Source of the DNA: Streptomyces durmitorensis
Lineage (GTDB): Bacteria > Actinomycetota > Actinomycetes > Streptomycetales > Streptomycetaceae
NCBI RefSeq assembly: GCF_023498005.1
Contig: NZ_CP097289.1
Span: 930,001-994,000, forward strand
Direction: 5' to 3'
Length of the DNA stretch: 64,000 bases
In this document: positions 8,651 through 16,691 of the stretch, in pieces
Position numbering within the stretch: position 1 is the stretch's first letter
Layout: each line of letters opens with the position of its first letter
Notes under the pieces: model-generated
Seen by the model: only the letters and a program-made list of their open reading frames with translations
The model's database searches: none
Told to the model about the DNA's origin: nothing
Program-made: the position numbers and the translations under genes

Positions 8651-9472
8651 TCAGTTGGATCCAGGGAGTGGGTACTGGTCGTGCTCAGCCAGCGCCCGCC
8701 TGAACCAGGCCAGTTGGCTACCGGAATGGCCAGCGGCGTACTGCTTGTACAGCCGCTCCCACTCACGGGCATGATCGGACAGCTCGAACTGCTGCCCTCT
8801 AAAGATCGGAACCGGTTGGCAGTGGCACCAGTCATGGAACTTGATGACGCTGTCCTCGCCGACGAACGAAGCGTTGGCCGTGCGTCCAGCCGCGTCCAGG
8901 TCCTTGTATGTAGCGCCTCGCGCCGCCATCAGCTTGCAGAAGGAGCACGCGCCAAGGGCGGCAGCGCGGGCGTAGCCGACCGCCGATCGATCCGCTTGCA
9001 CGGCACCTCTGAGGGTGCCCCGGCCCTGGTCCAGGACCAGCTTTTCGACCGCGCCCTCGGCCTTCTTCTCGGCGGCATCCAGGCGCACGTCCAGCGGTTG
9101 CAATTGGGCTTCGGTGGTAGCAGGGTCGTCCGGGTCGCGGGGCCAGAGGTCTTTCGTCGCCCACCGCAGACTGTTGTTGACCTTGTCGTCTGCGGGCGGC
9201 TCCAGCAGCGGAACGGTGAACCGTCCCGTCACCCTCGCGGCCACCCGCTCGGCGTCGTAGAAGTCCGCTGCCGCCGTCGCCGAGGCGTTGCCGTACTGCG
9301 CCACCAGGGCGCGCACCGCCTCAATCCAGTCCGGCACCGTGCCTTCCAGATCCTGCGGGCGGATCAAACGCCGCAGCGTCCGCATGTCCCGGATCAGATA
9401 CCGCGTCAGGCCGCGCTGGACGCGCCGCTGGCGGTTCGCGCCGGCGCCATCATCCGAGACTGTCGTCGCCAT
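8651..9472 (-). CDS. MuF-like minor capsid protein, 273 aa
   Basis: ATG at 9472 lies within the end of the portal gene, a common overlap. The region ACSFCKLMAARG near the middle and the later DWCHCQPVPIF pattern (Cys/His-rich) are typical of actinophage MuF-type proteins that follow the portal. MuF-like proteins are injected or capsid-internal minor components that assist assembly. The C-terminal 60 residues carry no recognised toxin domain. Confidence 0.85.
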   Translation of the reverse strand: MATTVSDDGAGANRQRRVQRGLTRYLIRDMRTLRRLIRPQDLEGTVPDWIEAVRALVAQYGNASATAAADFYDAERVAARVTGRFTVPLLEPPADDKVNNSLRWATKDLWPRDPDDPATTEAQLQPLDVRLDAAEKKAEGAVEKLVLDQGRGTLRGAVQADRSAVGYARAAALGACSFCKLMAARGATYKDLDAAGRTANASFVGEDSVIKFHDWCHCQPVPIFRGQQFELSDHAREWERLYKQYAAGHSGSQLAWFRRALAEHDQYPLPGSN

Positions 9473-10901
9473 CGACGACCTCCGGAGACTGAACCTCATC
9501 GCCAGGAGCACCCAGAGCTGCCAGGCGATCCAGCACGGACCGCCCGTTCGCACGCCGGCGATCCGCGCGGACTCGCTGCCGCTGGCCCTCCGAGAGTCCC
9601 GCCATCTCCAACGTGACGTCGGAGTCGGCGGGGAGGATCCCGGCCTGGACGAGCTTCACCGTGGCGTCAGCCTGCGCGGCCACCGTCGGTGTCGCCGGGT
9701 TGCGCCACACCGTCTCGATCCGCCGGGTCTTCTCCGGCGGCTCACCGTCCCGCACCCACAGAGCGAGGCGCATGGCCTGCTGCCAGGCCGCCCCGTACCG
9801 GCGGATGCGGCGCTCCGAGCGCTTGACCAGCTTGGCTTCGGTGGAACGGATGGCGTCCGCGGAAGCCGGATTGTCGGTGGTGTAGCCGAGCATGTGCGGC
9901 GGCAGCCCGAACTGGCTGGACATGATCCGCGCATACAGATCGATGATCTTCGTCATGCCGGTCGGATCATGCGCAGCGAACTGACCGACGTCCGGCACGT
10001 TGCCGTCCTCGTCCCGCTCCAAGGCGAGAACCCGGCCGATGTACGTCTCCCACGCCGACTTCGCCGTACCGTCCGCGTCCTGGAACGCCGACTCGGACGC
10101 CCCCAGGATGTAGCGCTGCGGGGCACCGAAGAACTCGGCCGCGACCTCCATGCCCATCAGCCGCCGGCAGGCGGCGTCCGTGATCGACATGACCTCGGGG
10201 GTGATCTCCGACTTGCCGACCCGGTCCGCAGTGCGCTGACGGTTCGCCATCCGCACCACCGGCACGACGCCCAGCCGGTGAATGTCCCGGTCGACGACCT
10301 CCCAGCCACCGGACGGCGACGGCAGAGCCGTGACCGTCTGATCAGGCAGATACAGGACGATCATCCGCTCCTCGGGGCCCGACTCCACAAAGCCATCGGC
10401 CGCGCACTCGCGCAGGGCTGCCGTGCCCATCCGCAGACGGGCATCCCACATCAGCGTCATGTCCATCGGCGACTCAGCCGAAATCAGCGGCGGGCAGTCA
10501 TCCGTACCACAATCCCCCGACCCGACCGCCAGATACTCGCGGCCATACACCAGAGAATCCAGATGAGCCAGACTCGACTCGTCGAACAGATCGTTCGCGT
10601 CGGCGATCTCGTCCAGCTCGCTGGAGTCCGAACCATCCCCCCAACGGAACGCCTCCAAATCGAGACGCTCCTCCAGGCTTTCGACACCTACACGCGGCCA
10701 ACCGATCACCGTGTGCAGGCTCTTGAGCTGCGGCGGAATACTGATACCCAAGTCGCGGACCAGCTGCTCGCCGTTGAAATAGGCATCCCGCAACAGCAGC
10801 GCATGCCGGTCACGCAGCATGTCCGCCCGCAACATGTTGATCAAGGCGAGTTCGTCATCCGACAGATACACCAACGGAAGATCAGGAATCGAGACGGTCA
10901 C
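9450..10901 (-). CDS. Portal protein (SPP1 gp6-like), 483 aa
   Basis: Length and order (terL-portal-MuF-scaffold-capsid) are diagnostic. Features seen include an N-terminal R-D-x-Y-F-N-G motif (RDAYFNGEQ, about residues 38-46) common in SPP1-gp6 family portals, and a late region with PPHMLGYTTDNPASADAIRS, the stem/wing segment recurring in actinophage portals. The dodecameric portal is the DNA entry and exit channel. Its GTGA overlap with terL at 10898-10901 suggests coupling. Confidence 0.95.
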   Translation of the reverse strand: MTVSIPDLPLVYLSDDELALINMLRADMLRDRHALLLRDAYFNGEQLVRDLGISIPPQLKSLHTVIGWPRVGVESLEERLDLEAFRWGDGSDSSELDEIADANDLFDESSLAHLDSLVYGREYLAVGSGDCGTDDCPPLISAESPMDMTLMWDARLRMGTAALRECAADGFVESGPEERMIVLYLPDQTVTALPSPSGGWEVVDRDIHRLGVVPVVRMANRQRTADRVGKSEITPEVMSITDAACRRLMGMEVAAEFFGAPQRYILGASESAFQDADGTAKSAWETYIGRVLALERDEDGNVPDVGQFAAHDPTGMTKIIDLYARIMSSQFGLPPHMLGYTTDNPASADAIRSTEAKLVKRSERRIRRYGAAWQQAMRLALWVRDGEPPEKTRRIETVWRNPATPTVAAQADATVKLVQAGILPADSDVTLEMAGLSEGQRQRVRADRRRANGRSVLDRLAALGAPGDEVQSPEVVDGDDSLG

Positions 10902-12286
10902 CGCAGCACCACCACCCGTCCCGACTTGCCTGTCTTCTTCTTGCCGAGCCCCTTGGCCATCGCGTCAACGCGGGCCTGCCAGGCGAGGACCGCAGCGATG
11001 GCGGCGTCGATCTTCTTTGGACTGTCGGGATGCTCCTTCATGATCTGGATGCCGCTCCGCGACTCGCGCCGCCGCGAGTTGAGGATGTGCCTCGTCAACA
11101 CGCTCGACCCGTCATGGGACAGCTCGCCGTCGACGACACTCGACCGGAACTTCTCCAGCGCACGCACGATCTGGTTCGACCTGCCACCCGTCATCCACCA
11201 CTCGATCGGATGCTGCACCGAGGACTTCAACTTCAGCCGCCGGCCGTGGTCCGCCTCCCACCTCGCCACATGGGACTCCCACCTGGCCGGGTCCGCGTAC
11301 ATGCCGACGACCTTGTACTCGCGGAAGGCGTCCTCGACAGCTGCCAGAACCTCGATGGTCGGTACCTGCCAGTCCTGGCCGAAGGGCCCGTCAGGCTGCT
11401 CCCAGCAACCGAGGAGGAACAGATGGCCGTCCGAGACTCGGCAGCCGACGAGAGCGGTGGCGTCGGTGACGCCACGGTTGCGGCGGCGGGAACCGTCGAA
11501 GCCGAGGACGATCTCCTCGCCGCGCCCGACGACCTTGTCCGCCGCGGCAACGCCAGCCCACTCGGGTTGCGAGATCCACGAGTCGGAAGCGTGTGTGATC
11601 TGGTTCAGGAAGTCTGCCCGTGCCGTCTGGGGGTCCGTGCTGGGGTCCCAGATCGTGGCGACGATGGTGTCCAAGTCGACATGGCCGCCGTTGCGGTCGG
11701 CCGAGTCGCCGTAGGTGTACGAGAGCCCGGACACCAGCGAGACGCGGTCCGTCATGTCAGTCTCGGGCGGCGCCTCACGGTGGTCGTAGAAGAGGCCGTC
11801 GTCCCGTGCCCGACCCTCGCGAATCTTCGCCCAGAATGCCGCAGACTCCTCAGCCACCGAGCCTTCGCCTGGGATGAAGGCGTTCGGCGACTCGATGGTC
11901 GTGCCGCCGATCTTCGCGGCGTTGATCCGCATCGTCTCCGCCAGTCGGTTCCCGCGGTTCGACCGCACCCACTCCTCGGTCTGGTCCAGCACCGCGAACA
12001 CCGGCTTATTGCCCTTCACCGTCCGCGCCGACGATGTGATCGGCTCAATCCGGCCCCGCGGCAGATTGACGAACGTATCGAGCGGCTCCAGCCCCGGGTA
12101 CGCGTCAATCACCGGACCCTGGAGCATCTCCAGCAGAGGCGACCACGTGTTCTTCGTCTGCGTCTCCGACACCGCCGCGATCTGCACCAACGGCGTCCGC
12201 ACCTCAGACCACGGCTTACCGACCGGCTGCCCCGCGGCATCCCAGCCGTCCGGCAGGACCGGGCCGAGAGCCTCAACGATCGCCAA
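10898..12286 (-). CDS. terL: Terminase large subunit, main fragment lacking the P-loop start (462 aa)
   Basis: Carries most of a phage TerL ATPase/nuclease: LVQIAAVSETQTKNTW (ATPase domain), FAVLDQTEEW as Walker B-like segment, and IVLGFDGSRRRNRGVTDATAL as the first nuclease Asp segment. In frame with the fragment at 12311-12544 but separated by a TGA at 12311-12313. The codons between the TGA and the TTG at 12286 still encode GKSPFLAA, the end of the Walker A motif. Translation from TTG alone would lack the P-loop, so on its own it should not be an active motor. Either readthrough, an assembly error or a real inactivating insertion is involved. Confidence 0.9.
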   Translation of the reverse strand: MAIVEALGPVLPDGWDAAGQPVGKPWSEVRTPLVQIAAVSETQTKNTWSPLLEMLQGPVIDAYPGLEPLDTFVNLPRGRIEPITSSARTVKGNKPVFAVLDQTEEWVRSNRGNRLAETMRINAAKIGGTTIESPNAFIPGEGSVAEESAAFWAKIREGRARDDGLFYDHREAPPETDMTDRVSLVSGLSYTYGDSADRNGGHVDLDTIVATIWDPSTDPQTARADFLNQITHASDSWISQPEWAGVAAADKVVGRGEEIVLGFDGSRRRNRGVTDATALVGCRVSDGHLFLLGCWEQPDGPFGQDWQVPTIEVLAAVEDAFREYKVVGMYADPARWESHVARWEADHGRRLKLKSSVQHPIEWWMTGGRSNQIVRALEKFRSSVVDGELSHDGSSVLTRHILNSRRRESRSGIQIMKEHPDSPKKIDAAIAAVLAWQARVDAMAKGLGKKKTGKSGRVVVLR

Positions 12287-12310
12287 GGCGGCGAGGAATG
12301 GGGACTTGCC

Positions 12311-12544
12311 TCAACCCCAGCCGCGAGGCCGGGAGATCACCCCACGGCGGAAGCGACGCTTCCCAGTACCGGGGTTGATCTCGTAGTACCGGAGGACGAA
12401 GTCCTCCTGCTCGGGATACAGCAGAAAGGGCTCGTAGTCACCGCGGTCCGGAGCGGCCAGCATCTCCGAGATCCAGTCGATCACGCCGTAGCCGAGCGTC
12501 GGAACTGCGCCAGGCTCAGGTGGTTTCCAGGGGATGACGATCAC
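12311..12544 (-). CDS. terL: Terminase large subunit, N-terminal fragment ending at the P-loop (77 aa)
   Basis: This 77-residue frame matches the N-terminus of actinophage TerL proteins (IPWKPPEPGAVPTLGYGV, then LYPEQEDFVLRYYEINP), ending SRPRGWG immediately before a TGA. In intact relatives RPRGWGKS runs on directly. Here six extra bases that include the TGA sit between GW(G) and GKS, keeping the frame. Start GTG at 12544 overlaps the HNH stop (GTGA). It is best read as the broken 5' part of one 549-codon terL gene covering 10898-12544. Confidence 0.85.
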   Translation of the reverse strand: MIVIPWKPPEPGAVPTLGYGVIDWISEMLAAPDRGDYEPFLLYPEQEDFVLRYYEINPGTGKRRFRRGVISRPRGWG

Positions 12545-13236
12545 CCCCTTTGGCGCCTCATCTTCCAGACCGCCAGGAAGGCGTCTGACTTGGAGGAGTT
12601 ACAGGAGATGCACGCTGGGATCACGTTCCCAATCGAATGCCGTCCGCCCTTGGAGAGCGGTATGACGTGATCCATCGTTAGATCGGCGCGTTCCTTGCAG
12701 TAGAAGCACTCGCCTCTCTGGCGGACGCAAAGGCGGCGCCACTCTCTGCCCGAAAAGGCGAAGACTCCCGCATCGCGCTTCCACGCCTTGCGACGGTTCC
12801 GGGCGGCCTGCCCCACGTGCGGGTTCGCCTTGGCGTAGGCGATGGCGTATGCGAGACGGCGCTCTCGTTCGGCTTGGTAGCGGGCGGCGTCGTCTCGACC
12901 CCGCCGCTTCTCGGATGCGCCGTTCTTGCACTTACGCGTGCAGTAGATTGCGTTCGCTCGCATCCCTGAAAGGCCCTTGCCGCATTCCACGCAGGCCGAC
13001 GCCGGGGATCGAAGGGCGGTGTGTCCATTGCGCACCCAAGTTCGGCACGCGTTCGAGCAGAACATCACTCTGCCGTGTTGTTGACTCAGGTCCGTGCCGC
13101 ATCCAGGGCATGAGCGGTCGGGGCGCTTGTAGCGCTTACGGTTCGCCGCCGTCCACTTGCAACGCGACGTGCAGTACTTCGATGGTCGGCGACCCTCAAA
13201 CGGGGCAGCGCAAATGACGCAGGTAAGCTGACTCAC
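12541..13236 (-). CDS. HNH endonuclease with three zinc knuckles, 231 aa
   Basis: The N-terminal two-thirds contain three CxxC...CxxxC zinc knuckles (Cys 6/9/22/26, 43/46/60/64, 82/85/99/103). The C-terminal domain is a classic HNH nuclease: CFYCKERADLTMDHVIPLSKGG followed by a second Cys pair and SCNSSKS. It sits between terS and terL and overlaps the start of the broken terL. Two roles are possible: a free-standing homing nuclease, or a second packaging nuclease. A stem-loop precedes it. Confidence 0.92.
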   Translation of the reverse strand: MSQLTCVICAAPFEGRRPSKYCTSRCKWTAANRKRYKRPDRSCPGCGTDLSQQHGRVMFCSNACRTWVRNGHTALRSPASACVECGKGLSGMRANAIYCTRKCKNGASEKRRGRDDAARYQAERERRLAYAIAYAKANPHVGQAARNRRKAWKRDAGVFAFSGREWRRLCVRQRGECFYCKERADLTMDHVIPLSKGGRHSIGNVIPACISCNSSKSDAFLAVWKMRRQRG

Positions 13237-13263
13237 GTCAACCTCTCACCAGGTTGGCCACGG

Positions 13264-13292
13264 CCCCGGGGTAGCTCCAACTACCGCCGGGG
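13264..13292 (-). other. Stem-loop between terS and the HNH gene
   Basis: CCCCGGGGTAG pairs with CTACCGCCGGGG around the 6-nt loop CTCCAA, with one bulged G. It lies in the gap after terS and before the HNH start. There is no T-run after it on the minus strand, so attenuation or RNA processing is as likely as full termination. Confidence 0.5.
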
Positions 13293-13307
13293 TTCTATGT
13301 GTTGATT

Positions 13308-13787
13308 CTATCCGCTCGCCTCGCCAGGAGGGGGCGGAAGCGCCCTCAGTACGCCGCGACGCTCCCTCGACGAGCGGCCACCGTCGGGCCGCTTGCCGTC
13401 CGCCTCGTCAGCCTGAGCGAACTGCATCCGCAGGCGGGCCCGGTCCTCGGGAGTCGCGCCGAACTTGGCGACCCTCAGCCGCAGTTCGCCGGCCGCCGAC
13501 ATCTCGCCGGACCACAGCCGGGCGTGCACGACAGCCGTATCGAGGAGGAAGTCCCAGTCGGTCGAAGAGAAGTGCTCGGCCTGCGGGGAGGCCTTCCACA
13601 TCTCCCACCAATCCAGCGTCCGCGCCGGCCAGGCGTACTCGACCAGATCGCCGTCCTTCAGTACCGACAGCGTCGGCAACTCCGGCGGCTCGGCCTGCTC
13701 GAAGCGGAGGATCGTCTGGGCGTGCGGGTCCTTACTGTGCCCAGCTCGGCGCTTCGGGTCCTTAGGGGCGGGTCCACGGCCAGCCAT
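13308..13787 (-). CDS. terS: Terminase small subunit, 159 aa
   Basis: The N-terminus MAGRGPAPKDPKRRAGHSKD is the basic start seen in many actinophage small terminases (M-x-G-R-G-P-x-P-K-x-x-x-x-R). It is followed by a helical domain rich in Trp/Glu (WWEMWKASPQAEHF) and a basic disordered tail. TerS recognises the packaging site on phage DNA and stimulates TerL. It is the last gene before a 450-bp non-coding stretch with many GATC sites, a natural place for its binding site. Confidence 0.9.
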   Translation of the reverse strand: MAGRGPAPKDPKRRAGHSKDPHAQTILRFEQAEPPELPTLSVLKDGDLVEYAWPARTLDWWEMWKASPQAEHFSSTDWDFLLDTAVVHARLWSGEMSAAGELRLRVAKFGATPEDRARLRMQFAQADEADGKRPDGGRSSRERRGVLRALPPPPGEASG

Positions 13788-13805
13788 AGAGGCTCACCTC
13801 CCGCC

Positions 13806-14120
13806 TTAACTCAAGATCCAAAGTCCCCAGACCCAGGGCCGTCCTTAGCGTGTATACGGTCCCGATCCGCATAACCGCAGGTCAGGCCTATCCCCCCAGG
13901 TCAGAGGCGTGATCGTCGCGACAGTCAAATCCGAGATCGTTTGGATCAGCCAGAGATCACTGAGGGATCATCCAGGCGGTGCCGTTGACCATGGTGTTCC
14001 CTAAGGCCTTAGCTACTCACGTCAGTTGATCTCTCGAATCGATCTTTGTTCTCAATCTTCTTCGACTTCAATCATTGATCAATTCGTCGATCAACAACTG
14101 ATCACTCTCACGCGATCACC
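13806..14120. other. GATC-rich non-coding segment upstream of terS (candidate pac/cos region)
   Basis: From 13788 to 14236 I find no convincing gene. Within about 315 bp there are 13 GATC sites, many as TGATC or GATCA and some palindromic (TTGATCAA near 14075). The stretch is also visibly more A+T-rich than its surroundings around 14020-14115, contains two copies of AGGTCAG near 13880-13902, and a perfect 12-bp palindrome CTAAGGCCTTAG at 14001-14012. Position beside terS suggests a packaging recognition site; an operator region is the alternative. Confidence 0.55.
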
Positions 14121-14236
14121 ATCGCATCACCATGCAGCACTGCACATGCATGCCTCACCCCGACGCTGCCCTGCCCATGCCCTGCCCGCCTGCCCCGGTA
14201 GGGGGGCAACACATGGGGGTGGCGGCACCGCCTGCC

Positions 14237-14419
14237 CTACCCCTCGCGGTCGGCCTGCTCCCTGCCGTCGATGGAGTGATGGACCAGCAGCCATGCCGTC
14301 GACCCATCGTCTCGGGTTACCGGCCTGCCCTCGGGTCCGCACACGCAGTCGGGTTCGGCTGTGCTGGTGTCATGGTCGACCAGGTCACGGAGTGGAGTGA
14401 CGTGCAGCGTGCTGGTCAC
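14237..14419 (-). CDS. Small conserved phage protein, 60 aa
   Basis: Short acidic protein with the pattern CVCGPEGRPVTRDDGSTAWLLVHHSIDGRE, which resembles small proteins encoded near terminase genes of Streptomyces phages. GTG start at 14419 overlaps the stop of the upstream 29-aa gene. Function unknown; the Cys pair and conserved aromatic-His-His core suggest a real folded peptide. Confidence 0.6.
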   Translation of the reverse strand: MTSTLHVTPLRDLVDHDTSTAEPDCVCGPEGRPVTRDDGSTAWLLVHHSIDGREQADREG

Positions 14420-14505
14420 CGTCGCCGCCCGACGTTGGCTCGGCTGCCCGTGAAGGTCCCGGCGTTCCCTCGCCGGCTGCGGTTTCCTCGTCCCTTGCTC
14501 GCCAC
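14416..14505 (-). CDS. Basic micro-protein, 29 aa
   Basis: GTG start at 14505 has GAGGAG 8 nt upstream, overlapping the end of the previous gene, and its stop overlaps the next start as GTGA. The peptide is dominated by Arg, Gly, Ser and Asn, suggesting nucleic-acid binding. Support comes mainly from the ribosome site and tight packing. Confidence 0.42.
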   Translation of the reverse strand: MASKGRGNRSRRGNAGTFTGSRANVGRRR

Positions 14506-14510
14506 GTGGA

Positions 14511-14723
14511 TCACTCCTCGTCTGGCGCGGGCTTCTGGTCTTCGTGCTCCGGGTCGTCTACCCGGATGACGGCGTGAATCTTCTCGCGGGGTGCGGCGAA
14601 GCACGGCCCGACGTTGTCGAAGAGGGTCACCCAGTGGGGGTCGAACTTGACAGTGAGCTGGTCGTCTTCGATGAGGGTGTCGTCGCCGCGTCGTTCGGCG
14701 TGGATGATCAGGTAGCGCGGCAT
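14511..14723 (-). CDS. Hypothetical protein, 70 aa
   Basis: ATG at 14723 (MPRYLIIHAERRGDDTLIED). Alternating hydrophobic residues suggest a small beta sheet, with an acidic C-terminus. Located between the HNH and the terS region. I do not recognise a family. Confidence 0.6.
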   Translation of the reverse strand: MPRYLIIHAERRGDDTLIEDDQLTVKFDPHWVTLFDNVGPCFAAPREKIHAVIRVDDPEHEDQKPAPDEE

Positions 14724-14733
14724 GGTCACCGCC

Positions 14734-15027
14734 TCACAGGAGTCCGGGATGGCGCTCGCCCGGCCGTTGCCGTCCGGGCTTCGGGTTGGCGCGCTGCGCG
14801 TCATTCCCCTCGCGACTGCTCTTGCGATCATGGCAAGGTCCGCACACGCCCTGAAGATCGGCAGGCCCATTGAGATCCGCCTTGGCCACGATGTGATCGC
14901 AGAATCGGCTGGGTCGCACGTCGCAGATCTTGCAGATCGGATCGCGCTCCAAGATCCGCGCCCGGATCTTCGACCACCCGGACGGGAGGCGTTGCCGCCT
15001 GTCCGATCCGGACCAGCCGCCGCTCAT
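14734..15027 (-). CDS. HNH endonuclease of the terminase-associated type, 97 aa
   Basis: Compact HNH fold: CKICDVRPSRFCDHI gives the first Cys pair and the D-H, and CGPCHDRKSSREGND gives the second Cys pair with His. HNH proteins of this size encoded just upstream of terS (HK97 gp74 type) are known to be required with terminase for specific cleavage of phage DNA at cos. That link argues for cos-type packaging here, though the neighbouring GATC cluster could point to a pac-like site. Confidence 0.88.
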   Translation of the reverse strand: MSGGWSGSDRRQRLPSGWSKIRARILERDPICKICDVRPSRFCDHIVAKADLNGPADLQGVCGPCHDRKSSREGNDAQRANPKPGRQRPGERHPGLL

Positions 15028-15335
15028 GGCGCCGTGGTCCCGTCGGTGTCGCCCCGGTATTTGGCGAGGGCTTCGTGGACGCGGCTCTCGCTGCTGTCGT
15101 TGGAGTCCCACCATTCGACGGCTTTCCACACGTCGCTGAGACGGGCGAGGCGGACGCTGGCGCGGGTCTCCCATTGCCGGTACAGGACGAGGAGTTCTTC
15201 GGTTTCGCGTGCGGCGTCTTGTGCGTAGCCGAGGCCTGCGAGGCGGCTGGCCATCTCTTCGAGGTCCCAGCGTCGGGAGACGAGGTCTTCGAGGTCGGCG
15301 GCGGCGAAGAGGTAGTTGTAGCTGCCGCCGCTCAC
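15024..15335 (-). CDS. Hypothetical protein, 103 aa
   Basis: GTG at 15335 with AGGAG upstream, overlapping the previous stop as GTGA. Largely helical, with many Glu/Arg pairs and Trp residues (RRWDLEEMASRLAGLG). Coupled to genes on both sides, so very likely translated; family unknown. Confidence 0.75.
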   Translation of the reverse strand: MSGGSYNYLFAAADLEDLVSRRWDLEEMASRLAGLGYAQDAARETEELLVLYRQWETRASVRLARLSDVWKAVEWWDSNDSSESRVHEALAKYRGDTDGTTAP

Positions 15336-15985
15336 GCCTGCTCCTGGGTGTTCGCGGGGTCGCCGTTCAGTGCGAGGAGGGTGCCGCACTGGTCGTAGGC
15401 GACGGGCGCGTTGTCTGTGCTTGAGCCCGCGAATGCGGAGCACTCCCCGCAGATGACCGTGCCCCGGTACTCGACTGCTCGATGTAGGTTGCGGACGCGT
15501 TCGATGGCCCGTGCTTGCGCGTCGCGCTCCCGCCGCAGCCGGGCTGCGGCGTCGCGCATGTCGTCCCAGTCGCGGAGTCGGTCGATGCCGAGGGCGTCGG
15601 CGAGTTCGTCCGTCCACTTGCCGAGGCGATCGGCGTCCAGCTCGATGGTGGCCCGCTCGTGTACGGGGTCGGTCTCGTTGATCGCTCGCGTGATCTTTCC
15701 TTGAGCGGCGAGGACTTCCTGCTGTACCTGCTCGCGGAACCGTTCGAACTCGCCCTCGACGTGGACCTTGAGGAAGAGTGGCTGTCCGTTCTCGTCGAGG
15801 GGTACGTCGTTGGCGGGGATGTCGATGGTGTCCTCGAAGACGAGAACGCCCTGGGCTCCGACGGTCGCGGCCCACTCATTGGGGTATCCACGGAACGGAT
15901 TCGTCCACTGGTCGACGACGAGGACGAAGGGCACCCTGTCGTCTCCGCCACCTTCGGGGAGTTCGAGGATCTGGATGCGGGCCAT
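15332..15985 (-). CDS. Conserved phage hypothetical protein, 217 aa
   Basis: Begins MARIQILELPEGGGDDRVPFV and includes WTNPFRGYPNEW, then coiled-coil-like acidic helices, and a C-terminal pair CGEC...QCGT that may bind metal. The N-terminal pattern recurs in actinophage proteins of unknown function. Coupled on both sides (shared base at 15985; GTGA at 15332). Confidence 0.75.
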   Translation of the reverse strand: MARIQILELPEGGGDDRVPFVLVVDQWTNPFRGYPNEWAATVGAQGVLVFEDTIDIPANDVPLDENGQPLFLKVHVEGEFERFREQVQQEVLAAQGKITRAINETDPVHERATIELDADRLGKWTDELADALGIDRLRDWDDMRDAAARLRRERDAQARAIERVRNLHRAVEYRGTVICGECSAFAGSSTDNAPVAYDQCGTLLALNGDPANTQEQA

Positions 15986-16287
15986 CAGACATCCACCGCC
16001 TCGTAGGTGGCGCGGAAGATGTCGTCGCGGCAGGGGTAGAACTCGCCCTTCACGCCTCGGATGATCCAGTCGCCGAGCGAGGCGGTCATGTCGCCTTCGA
16101 GGGTTCGGATGCTGATGGAATGCGGGATGTCACCGTTGTGCTCCGCGCAGCGGTCGGGGTTCGAACAGATGTAGTTCGCGGTCGAACCGCCGTTGAGGAT
16201 CCAGTCGATGATCGGCGTGGCGCCCTCTGCTGTGCCGTCCCATTGCGCGGCGTCGATTTCTACGGGCTTCTTGCGGTAGCGGGCCAT
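15985..16287 (-). CDS. YRKKPV-type phage protein, 100 aa
   Basis: Starts MARYRKKPVEIDAAQWDG, the well-known N-terminus of a widespread small phage family (R-Y-R-K-K-P-V/I-x-I-x-A), and ends with the typical GDWIIRGVKGEFYPCRDDIF segment. The molecular role is not established. It is usually carried among accessory genes. Confidence 0.85.
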   Translation of the reverse strand: MARYRKKPVEIDAAQWDGTAEGATPIIDWILNGGSTANYICSNPDRCAEHNGDIPHSISIRTLEGDMTASLGDWIIRGVKGEFYPCRDDIFRATYEAVDV

Positions 16288-16315
16288 GGCGCGGGCTCCT
16301 GTGGGGTGGTCGGGT

Positions 16316-16465
16316 CTAGTCGTCGATGCTGGCGATGAGGACGGCTTTGGTGAGGTCGAAGGCCTGGTCGTTGGTGAATCCGGCGTCGAGGTAGGCGAGG
16401 TACACCTCGTGGAGCTGGGCCGCTCCGGCTGCGAGTTCGGTGATCGGATCTTCGGGATCAGGCAT
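16316..16465 (-). CDS. Small hypothetical protein, 49 aa
   Basis: ATG at 16465 (MPDPEDPITELAAGAAQLHE). A short helical acidic protein in the same direction as its neighbours. Unknown function. Confidence 0.6.
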   Translation of the reverse strand: MPDPEDPITELAAGAAQLHEVYLAYLDAGFTNDQAFDLTKAVLIASIDD

Positions 16466-16491
16466 GGCGCGGGCCTTCCGATGTGGGGTGG

Positions 16492-16674
16492 TCAGTGTTC
16501 GTGGATGCGCATGACGAGCACGCCGTTCCAGGTGCGGAGCTCCGTGTCGGTGCCGTCGCAGTCCTTGATCAGGCACACCGGGCGGGCCGTCTGCATGGGC
16601 TTCTTACGCGCGCGTTGGCCGATGCCGAGCTCGCGTTCGAGGCGGTCGATGAGGGCGTAGTCGGGTGCGGGCAT
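16492..16674 (-). CDS. Small hypothetical protein, 60 aa
   Basis: ATG at 16674 (MPAPDYALIDRLERELGIGQ). Contains a basic stretch and CLIKDCDG. Unknown function; spaced 17 nt after the glycosyltransferase stop, so probably in the same transcript. Confidence 0.6.
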   Translation of the reverse strand: MPAPDYALIDRLERELGIGQRARKKPMQTARPVCLIKDCDGTDTELRTWNGVLVMRIHEH

Positions 16675-16691
16675 CGCGCAGACCTCCCAGT

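Noticed and set aside
9288..11714. A plus-strand open frame of about 800 codons opposite portal and terL
   Set aside because: It is antisense to two recognised genes, has erratic composition and no domain. Long antisense frames are normal in high-GC DNA.
12311..12313. Genome-wide recoding of TGA as an explanation for the terL stop
   Set aside because: Many convincing genes here end in TGA, often in GTGA/ATGA overlaps with the next start, so TGA works as a stop.
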